A DNA stretch of 64,000 nt from Goekera deserti (GTDB lineage: Bacteria; Actinomycetota; Actinomycetes; Mycobacteriales; Geodermatophilaceae), in NCBI RefSeq assembly GCF_010685995.1, contig NZ_JAAGWK010000010.1, positions 248,001-312,000 on the forward strand, written 5' to 3'. Of this stretch, positions 58,419 to 64,000 are shown piece after piece. A model generated the notes under the pieces. It ran no database searches and was not told the origin of the DNA. It saw only the letters and a list, made by a program, of their open reading frames with translations. Both the position numbers and the translations under genes were made by a program. How positions within the stretch are numbered: the stretch's first letter is position 1; every line of letters begins with the position of its first letter.

Positions 58419-58534
58419 GTCGTCCACTCCCCGGTCGTCCGGCACCCACCCGGCGTCGCCCGGCGCACGGCAGTGTGCCCACGCCGACCTGGACGTCGCT
58501 GGACGTCAGCTGGACGGGACCTGGACGGCGGTCC

Positions 58535-59533
58535 TCAGACCGGCTGGTCCCGGCCGCCGAGAGCGCGCACGGCGTCCCGAAGCACCAGCCCGTCCGGGCC
58601 CGAGACGACGGGCACGGACCCGAGCCACTCCACCCGCGCCGGCCCGTCCGGCACGGCCAGGTCGCGCAGCAGGATGGCCCGCACCCGGTCGGGCGCCTGC
58701 GCGGCGAACTCGCGGTAGAGCACCGGGTCGTGCTCGGTGGTGTCACCCAGCAGCGTCCACCGCACCGACGGCACGTCGTCCACCAGCCTCCGCAGCGACG
58801 CCCGCTTGTGCGCCCGGCCGTCCCGGAACCACCGGTCGGGCTGCACGCCCCAGTCGGTGAGCAGCAGCGCCCCCGGCGGGAAGCCGTTGCGGTCCAGGAA
58901 CCTGGCCAGGCTGCCGGCGAAGTTCCACGGCCCGTTGCTCAGGTACACGACCGGCACGGGCACCGCTGCGGTGGTGAGTTCCCGCAGCAGCTCCGACATC
59001 CCCGGCACGGCCCGGCGCCGGGTGGGCAGCTGCACCAGCGTGCGGTACGCGGCCAGCAGCGGCGAGGTCATGCCGGTGACCAGCAGCGTGTCGTCGAGGT
59101 CGCACACCACGCCCTGCGCCGCCCCCGGGGCGGCCAGGTGGGCCACGGTCCCGGCCGAGCGCCCCTCCACCCGCAGCACCACCGGCACCTGACCGCGGCC
59201 CTGGAGCTCGGTCGGCAGGTCGACGGTCACGTCGACCAGCCCGTTGCGGTCGCTGACGGTCTGCGCCACGTACCCACCCACGTGCACCTGCACCTGCGTG
59301 CCCGGGCTCTCCAGCGTGAGCAGCCGCTGCCAGCCCGGCAGCGGACGTCGGCGTTCGGGCCGGGCGCCGGCCGGGGCCAGCAGGACCCGGCCCAGCACCC
59401 GCACCCGACCGCCACTGCCGTAGCCGGGGTGGGCCAGCACCGTCGGGGTCCAGCCGCGCCGGCGGGCGAACCGGGCCAGCAGGTCGCGCACCCCCGTCTC
59501 CCAGCGGTACGCGACGGCGGGGAGGCTGCTCAC
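58535..59533 (-). CDS. APP1-like phosphatidate phosphatase (DUF2183)
   Basis: 332 residues. The C-terminal domain is the APP1 catalytic domain: VVCDLDDTLLVTG (DxDxT nucleophile, near residue 160), YLSNGPWNF, and WTLLGDTTEHDPVLYREFA. These HAD-type enzymes dephosphorylate phosphatidate in fungi. Bacterial members are uncharacterised. The N-terminal half (about 50-140) forms a beta-rich domain with LPGWQRLLTLESPGTQV. GTG 59533 chosen near the conserved start. It is not coupled to neighbours. Confidence 0.87.
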   Translation of the reverse strand: MSSLPAVAYRWETGVRDLLARFARRRGWTPTVLAHPGYGSGGRVRVLGRVLLAPAGARPERRRPLPGWQRLLTLESPGTQVQVHVGGYVAQTVSDRNGLVDVTVDLPTELQGRGQVPVVLRVEGRSAGTVAHLAAPGAAQGVVCDLDDTLLVTGMTSPLLAAYRTLVQLPTRRRAVPGMSELLRELTTAAVPVPVVYLSNGPWNFAGSLARFLDRNGFPPGALLLTDWGVQPDRWFRDGRAHKRASLRRLVDDVPSVRWTLLGDTTEHDPVLYREFAAQAPDRVRAILLRDLAVPDGPARVEWLGSVPVVSGPDGLVLRDAVRALGGRDQPV

Positions 59534-59709
59534 GCGGACACCCTGCCACCTCGACGGCCACCGCACCTGCGGCCCGCACCCACCTGCCGGCCACCCCTCG
59601 GGGTGAGGTCCACCCCGTGTCGCTCGGCCCAGCCGGCCGCTGCGCCGATGAACCAGATGACCAACGCTCGAGAACAGGGCGCAGCAGTCGAACGCCCCGA
59701 GGCGGTCAG

Positions 59710-60549
59710 ATGTCAGTCCCAGCAGTCACCCGGCCGTCCAGCAGCGTGGCCACCCGGCACAACGTCGTCATCACCGGCCGCCCCGACGGCCCCCCGATCG
59801 TGTTCGCCCACGGCTTCGGCTGCGACCAGGACATGTGGCGCGGCGTGGTGCCGGCCTTCACCGACGACCACCGCGTCGTCCTGTTCGACCACATCGGCGC
59901 CGGCAGCTCCGACAGCTCGGCCTGGGATCCGGTCCGGCACGCCGGCTTCGACGGCTACGCCGCGGACATCCTGGCCATCTGCGAGGAGCTGGACCTGCAG
60001 GAGGTCACCCTGGTCGCGCACAGCGTCAGCACGATGATGGCCGCGATCGCCGCCATCGCCCAGCCCGGCCGCTTCCGCCAGCTGGTGCTCGTCGCGCCGT
60101 CGCCCTGGTACCTCGCCGACCCCGCGGACGGCTACGACGGCGGCTTCACCCCCGAGGACCTCGCCGACCTGCTGGAGTCCCTGGACAGCAACTACTTCGC
60201 CTGGTCGGAGTCGCTCGCCCCGGTGATCATGGGCACCCCCGACCAGCCCGAGCTCGGCGACCAGCTGACCGCCAGCTTCTGCCGCGCCGACCCGGACATC
60301 GCCCGGCGGCTCATGCGCACCGCCTTCACCACCGACTTCCGCCCCCTGCTGCCGCAGGTGGGCGTCCCGACCGTCGTCCTGCAGTGCCGGGACGACGCCA
60401 TGGCCCCGCTGTCGGTGGGCGACCACGTGGCCGACCGGATCCCGGACGCGACGCTGGTGCGCCTGGAGGCCATCGGCCACTGCCCGCACGTCAGCGCACC
60501 CGCGGAGACCGCCGCGGTCATCCGTGCCCACCTGCTCGGGACGCCGTGA
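59710..60549 (+). CDS. RsbQ-type alpha/beta hydrolase
   Basis: 279 residues, close in pattern to RsbQ of Bacillus and the plant KAI2/D14 receptors. Oxyanion block FAHGFGCDQDMWRGVVPAF; catalytic Ser105 in VAHSVSTMM, Asp229 in LQCRDDAMAP, His257 in GHCPHVSAP. In Bacillus RsbQ works with the PAS protein RsbP in energy-stress signalling, probably by delivering a small ligand. Here the stop overlaps the start of a PAS-GGDEF-EAL gene by 4 bp, so the PAS protein is the likely partner. Ligand unknown. Confidence 0.92.
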   Translation: MSVPAVTRPSSSVATRHNVVITGRPDGPPIVFAHGFGCDQDMWRGVVPAFTDDHRVVLFDHIGAGSSDSSAWDPVRHAGFDGYAADILAICEELDLQEVTLVAHSVSTMMAAIAAIAQPGRFRQLVLVAPSPWYLADPADGYDGGFTPEDLADLLESLDSNYFAWSESLAPVIMGTPDQPELGDQLTASFCRADPDIARRLMRTAFTTDFRPLLPQVGVPTVVLQCRDDAMAPLSVGDHVADRIPDATLVRLEAIGHCPHVSAPAETAAVIRAHLLGTP

Positions 60550-62333
60550 ACGCACCGGCACCCGCCGGGTCCACCACCGCGACCGGGCGGGACTTCGAGG
60601 AGCTGTGGCAGAACGCCCCGAGCGCCCACCTGCTGCTGGGCGACGACGGGCTCGTCCAGGCGGTCAACGCCACGTTCACCGCCTGGACCGGGCACACCCC
60701 CGCGGCCGCGCTGGGCACCCCGTTCGCCCAGCTGCTGCCGGCCGGTGACCGGATCCTCTGGACGACCCGGTGCGTCGCCCAGCTGACCGCCACCGGCCGC
60801 GTCGCGGAGGTGTCGGTGCAGGTGCGCGGAGCCGACGGCGCCCGCCACCCGGTGCTGATGAGCGCCAGCCGGGTCACCACCGCCGCCGGCCCCGAGGTGC
60901 GCATCACCCTGGTCGACGCCCAGCAGCGCCGCCGCTACGAGCAGGAGCTCCTCTCGGCCCGGCGCAGCGCCGAGGAGCGGGCCGCGCAGATCGCAGAGGC
61001 CGAGGCCGGACTGCAGGCCCTGGTGCACCGGGACTCCCTCACCGGCCTGCTCAACCGCCCGGGGCTGCGGCGCGCGCTGAACACCCGGCTGACCGCGCCC
61101 GGCGGCACCGGCCCGGACGACGCCGTGCCGACCGTGCTGTTCATCGACCTCGACGGGTTCAAGACCGTCAACGACGACCTCGGGCACGCCGTCGGCGACC
61201 AGCTGCTCCAGGTGCTCGGCGCCCGGCTGACCGCTGCCGCGCGCGCCGGGGCCGCCGTCGCCCGGTTCGCCGGAGACGAGTTCGTGGTGCTCGACGACCT
61301 CCCGCCGTCGGCAGCGCCGGCGGTCGCCGAACGCCTCCTGGCGGCGCTGGCCGAGCCGGTCGAGCTGGCCGGCGTCGAGGTGGTCCCGACCGCGAGCATC
61401 GGCATCGCCGCCGCCCTCCCGGGTGCCCCCGATGAGGCCGGAGCGACCGCGGAGCTGCTGCTGCGCCGAGCCGACACCGCGATGTACCGGGCCAAGGCCC
61501 AGGGCCGCGGTCGTTGGGCCGCGCACCAGCCGGGCGACAGCGACCCGGCGACCGACCGGCTGACCCTGCTCGAGCAGCTGCGCGTGGCCCTCCGGGACGG
61601 CGAGCTCCGGGTGCACTACCAACCCCGGGTGCACGCCGCCACCGGCCGGACGGCGGGCGTCGAGGCGCTGGTGCGCTGGCAGCACCCGACCCGCGGGCTG
61701 CTGCCGCCGTCGGCCTTCATCGACGCCGCCGAGGACTCCGGCCTGATCCGCGAGCTGGGGGCCTGGGTGCTCCAGGAGGCGGTGGAGCAGGTGGTCCGCT
61801 GGGACCGGGCCGGTGGCGACGCCGCCGGCCTGCACGTCTCGGTCAACCTGTCCGCCCGCCAGCTGGCCGAGACGGGGCTGGCCGACCGGGTCGCCGGCGT
61901 CCTCGCCCGGGCCGGGCTGCCCGCCGCACGGCTGGTCCTGGAGATCACCGAGACCGCGCTGATGAGCTCGCCGGAGCTGGCACTGCGCACCCTGGAGCAG
62001 CTCGGCGCCGTCGGGGTGGACCTGGCCGTCGACGACTTCGGCACCGGGTACTCCAGCTTCACCTACCTCAAGCAGTTCCCGGTCGACGAGCTGAAGATCG
62101 ACCGCTCGTTCGTCGCCGGCCTCACCACCGGCGTGGGCGACCGGGCCATCGTGGCCAGCTGCGTCCACCTGGCCCATGCCATGGGGATGATCGCCGTCGC
62201 CGAGGGCGTGGAGACCGCCGAGCAGCGCGATGCGCTGGTGGAGCTGGGCTGCGACCAGCTGCAGGGCTACCTGTTCGACCGGCCGCAGCCGGCCGACGTG
62301 CTGTTCCCGCCGCTGCCGGTGGGCGTCGCCTGA
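60546..62333 (+). CDS. PAS-GGDEF-EAL cyclic di-GMP turnover protein
   Basis: 595 residues, no membrane segment. A PAS domain (about 15-125) opens with FEELWQNAPSAHLLLGDDGL; a short coiled coil follows (about 125-160). The GGDEF domain has the active-site variant AGDEF (242-246) and FIDLDGFKTVND; no RxxD inhibitory site precedes it. The EAL domain is intact: EALVRW (373), NLSARQL, EITET, DDFGTGYSS (496), KIDRSFV and AEGVET. Both synthesis and breakdown of cyclic di-GMP look possible. GTG start overlaps the RsbQ gene. The last 67 bp overlap the facing hydrolase gene. Confidence 0.94.
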   Translation: MNAPAPAGSTTATGRDFEELWQNAPSAHLLLGDDGLVQAVNATFTAWTGHTPAAALGTPFAQLLPAGDRILWTTRCVAQLTATGRVAEVSVQVRGADGARHPVLMSASRVTTAAGPEVRITLVDAQQRRRYEQELLSARRSAEERAAQIAEAEAGLQALVHRDSLTGLLNRPGLRRALNTRLTAPGGTGPDDAVPTVLFIDLDGFKTVNDDLGHAVGDQLLQVLGARLTAAARAGAAVARFAGDEFVVLDDLPPSAAPAVAERLLAALAEPVELAGVEVVPTASIGIAAALPGAPDEAGATAELLLRRADTAMYRAKAQGRGRWAAHQPGDSDPATDRLTLLEQLRVALRDGELRVHYQPRVHAATGRTAGVEALVRWQHPTRGLLPPSAFIDAAEDSGLIRELGAWVLQEAVEQVVRWDRAGGDAAGLHVSVNLSARQLAETGLADRVAGVLARAGLPAARLVLEITETALMSSPELALRTLEQLGAVGVDLAVDDFGTGYSSFTYLKQFPVDELKIDRSFVAGLTTGVGDRAIVASCVHLAHAMGMIAVAEGVETAEQRDALVELGCDQLQGYLFDRPQPADVLFPPLPVGVA

Positions 62334-63100
62334 CCCGACCCGTCGGCGGCGCGCACCTCACCGACCAGCCGGGCCAGCGCGCCGGGTGCCGAGAACGGCA
62401 CGCCGTGCGCCGCACCCGGCACGACCCGCAGCACCGCACCCGGCACCAGCGCGGCCAGCCGCTCGCACCACGCCTGCCCGCTCACCGGGTCCCGCGCGCC
62501 GCGCACCACCGTGGTCGGCACCCGCATCCGGGCGGCCGGCACCTCGACCGGGTCGCGGAGCACCGCGGCCTGCACCCGCAGCATCCGCAGCGGCCCGGCA
62601 CGCAGGTAGTCCAGGGCACCCACGGCCCACAGGCCCGGGTGCTCGCGCGGTACGTCGGCGACCAGCCGCAGCACCTGACGGGCCACCGTGGGCGCGGCCG
62701 GGTCCCGGGTGGGGCCGACCAGCACCAGGGCCCGCACCCGGGCCGGCTGCCGAACGGCCACCTCGCAGCACACCTGCGCGCCCAGGGAGTGCCCGACCAG
62801 CACCACGTCGTCCAGCCCGAGCGCGTCCAGCCAGGCGGTGAGCGCCGCGGCCAGCTCCGCGGCGGTGACCACCCGCCGCCCGCCGCGGGTGCGGCCACAG
62901 CCCGGCAGGTCGGGGGCGAGCACACGACCCTGCCCGCACAGCCGGCGGAGCAGCCGCAGCATCGACCGGCTGGACATGCCCAGCCCGTGCACCAGCACCA
63001 CCGGCACCCCGCCCCGGCCGCGCTCCCGGTGGAAGAGCGACGCCGAGCGACCGGGCGCCCACTCCAGCGGTGTGCGGCGCGCACTGCCCGGCCACCGCAC
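62267..63100 (-). CDS. Alpha/beta hydrolase
   Basis: 277 residues. VPVVLVHGLGMSSRSMLRLL (oxyanion strand), nucleophile Ser in VLVGHSLGAQVC, catalytic Asp near RGARDPVSG and His in PGAAHGVPFSAP. Substrate unknown; esterase or C-C hydrolase. GTG 63100 is leaderless, with TACCGT (minus strand, 63112-63107) 6 nt upstream. Its last 22 codons lie antisense to the end of the EAL gene, an unusual overlap of 67 bp. Confidence 0.88.
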   Translation of the reverse strand: MRWPGSARRTPLEWAPGRSASLFHRERGRGGVPVVLVHGLGMSSRSMLRLLRRLCGQGRVLAPDLPGCGRTRGGRRVVTAAELAAALTAWLDALGLDDVVLVGHSLGAQVCCEVAVRQPARVRALVLVGPTRDPAAPTVARQVLRLVADVPREHPGLWAVGALDYLRAGPLRMLRVQAAVLRDPVEVPAARMRVPTTVVRGARDPVSGQAWCERLAALVPGAVLRVVPGAAHGVPFSAPGALARLVGEVRAADGSGQATPTGSGGNSTSAGCGRSNR

Positions 63101-63159
63101 CGGGTCACGGTAAGGGCAACTCGCTCGCCCCTGCTCCTCGGCGCTCCTACCCTGCGCGC

Positions 63160-63708
63160 ATGGCCGACGAGCCGATCACCTTCCGCCCGCTGCGCCGCAG
63201 CGACCTCCCGCTGCTGGCCGGCTGGCTCGCCGAGCCCCTGGTGCACCGGTGGTGGCACGACGAGCACGACCCGGCCACCCTGGAACGCGACTACGGGCCC
63301 TGCATCGACGGCGCCGAGCCCACCCAGGTGTTCCTCGCCGAGCAGGCCGGCCGACCGTTCGGGCTGATCCAGCGCTACGAGATCACCTCCTACCCCGAGG
63401 ACGCCGCCGAGCTCGACGCCGTGTACCCCGTGCCGCCCGGCGCCATCAGCGTGGACTACCTGATCGGCGAGCCGGCCGCGCGCGGACGCGGGCTCGGCGG
63501 CCGGATGGTCGCCGCGTTCGTGGAGCTGTGCTGGGCGGCCCACCCGCACGCGCAGGACGTCGTCGTGCCGGTGGCTGCGGGGAACGCCGCGTCGTGGCGC
63601 AGCCTGGAGGCGGCCGGTTTTGCGCGGGTCGCCGAGGGCGGGATGACCCCGGACAACCCGGTCGACCCACGCGACCACGTCGTCTACCGGCTGCGCCGCC
63701 CGGACTGA
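63160..63708 (+). CDS. AAC(6')-like GNAT acetyltransferase
   Basis: 182 residues of the Acetyltransf_8 group that includes aminoglycoside 6'-N-acetyltransferases and siderophore acyltransferases: FRPLRRSDLPLLAGWLAEP, HRWWHDEHD, ISVDYLIGEPAARGRGLGGRMV (CoA site) and NAASWRSLEAAGF. Resistance function is possible but not shown. ATG 63160 is leaderless (TACCCT 63148-63153, 6 nt). Divergent from the hydrolase with 59 bp between starts. crtI begins 15 bp after its stop. Confidence 0.88.
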   Translation: MADEPITFRPLRRSDLPLLAGWLAEPLVHRWWHDEHDPATLERDYGPCIDGAEPTQVFLAEQAGRPFGLIQRYEITSYPEDAAELDAVYPVPPGAISVDYLIGEPAARGRGLGGRMVAAFVELCWAAHPHAQDVVVPVAAGNAASWRSLEAAGFARVAEGGMTPDNPVDPRDHVVYRLRRPD

Positions 63709-63723
63709 CCTACCGTGGGCCGC

Positions 63724-64000
63724 ATGTCCCGGGTCGTCGTCATCGGGTCGGGGCTGGGCGGGCTCGCCGCCGCGGCCCGGCTGGCCGCCGGCGGGCACCA
63801 GGTCACCGTGCTGGAGCAGGCACCCCAGGTGGGCGGCAAGCTCGGCTGGTACGCCCGCGACGGGCACGGCTTCGACACCGGCCCCAGCCTGGTCACGCTG
63901 CCCCAGGTGCTGCGCGACCTGTTCACCGCCACCGGCGCACCGCTGGAGAGCGAGCTGGACCTGCTCCGGCTGGACCCGGCCACCGGCTACCGGTTCGCCG
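63724..64000 (+). CDS. crtI: Phytoene desaturase CrtI, 5' part
   Basis: 92 residues before the window ends. The N-terminal FAD-binding dinucleotide motif VVVIGSGLGGLAAAARLAAGGHQVTVLEQ is followed by VGGKLGWYARDGHGFDTGPSLVTLPQVLRDLF, the classic CrtI/CrtN start. It would desaturate phytoene in carotenoid synthesis, which fits the pigmented, radiation-tolerant Geodermatophilaceae. ATG 63724 is leaderless (TACCGT 63711-63716, 7 nt upstream), so it has its own promoter despite the close upstream gene. Confidence 0.93.
   Translation, partial: MSRVVVIGSGLGGLAAAARLAAGGHQVTVLEQAPQVGGKLGWYARDGHGFDTGPSLVTLPQVLRDLFTATGAPLESELDLLRLDPATGYRFA

Noticed and set aside
1-64000. tRNA, rRNA, tmRNA or known riboswitch genes
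   Set aside because: No cloverleaf, ribosomal or recognised aptamer sequence was found by eye; a covariance-model search would be decisive.

Overview
The window is very G+C-rich chromosomal DNA with many GTG starts, densely packed genes on both strands and a clear actinobacterial gene set (Tad pili, SigE/RseA, Mrp without a CXXC motif, actinobacterial GlgA/GlgC, DUF222-HNH). Gene content, the multi-domain glycosyltransferases and the 13E12-type HNH gene fit a Geodermatophilaceae member (Blastococcus, Modestobacter or Geodermatophilus type); this is inference from content, not from a marker gene. No rRNA, tRNA, CRISPR array, transposase or prophage was seen.

Layout. 1-3.2 kb: ftsX (cut by the edge), ftsE and prfB. 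3.4-8 kb: a Tad pilus operon on the minus strand (tadA-tadB-tadC-pilin-TadE-TadE). 8.1-9.2 kb: a VapBC-like toxin-antitoxin pair beside a 172-bp copy of the 5' end of tadB. 9.4-12.9 kb: a secreted sedolisin with a structured leader, an orphan pilin-like gene and a quinone oxidoreductase. 13-16 kb: a polysaccharide cluster with a GH16 hydrolase and a GT2 synthase carrying a C-terminal MshEN-like domain. 16.7-20 kb: a GT2-GtrA protein coupled to a GT39-like membrane glycosyltransferase. 20-23.4 kb: a secreted beta-helix protein with 465-bp repeats, divergent from an L,D-transpeptidase. 23.5-30.3 kb: a 1197-residue two-in-one ABC exporter, an acyl-CoA dehydrogenase, a lipoprotein and a CitE-type lyase. 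30.4-37.9 kb: EamA/PhzF, MgtE-N/DUF1003, GNAT/kinase, a secreted hydrolase and AzlCD.

From about 38 to 48 kb the order mrp, tatB, htrA, rseA, sigE, O-methyltransferase, glgC, glgA resembles the Mycobacterium tuberculosis Rv1212-Rv1232 neighbourhood, so this part is old core synteny with local insertions. The sigE operon has a readable ECF promoter, consistent with autoregulation of the envelope-stress unit. 49-51.8 kb holds a five-gene operon: a DGPF/YCII protein, an ECF42-type sigma factor and a cobalt-type nitrile hydratase-like enzyme whose beta subunit is split in two genes, as in thiocyanate hydrolase. 51.8-57.4 kb: an SPL-family radical SAM protein, small hypotheticals, and a DUF222-HNH gene whose leaderless promoter is embedded in a LexA-type box. 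57.6-64 kb: UppP, an APP1-like phosphatase, an RsbQ-type hydrolase translationally coupled to a PAS-GGDEF-EAL protein, an alpha/beta hydrolase, an AAC(6')-like acetyltransferase and the start of crtI.

A repeated theme is leaderless expression: at 15 genes a TANNNT hexamer lies 6-8 nt before the start codon with no room for a Shine-Dalgarno site. Several of these form very short divergent promoters. The candidates most worth following up are the RsbQ/PAS-GGDEF-EAL pair, the split nitrile hydratase operon with its sigma factor, the switch-like leader of the sedolisin, the LexA box fused to a leaderless promoter, and the tadB-antitoxin gene fusion.
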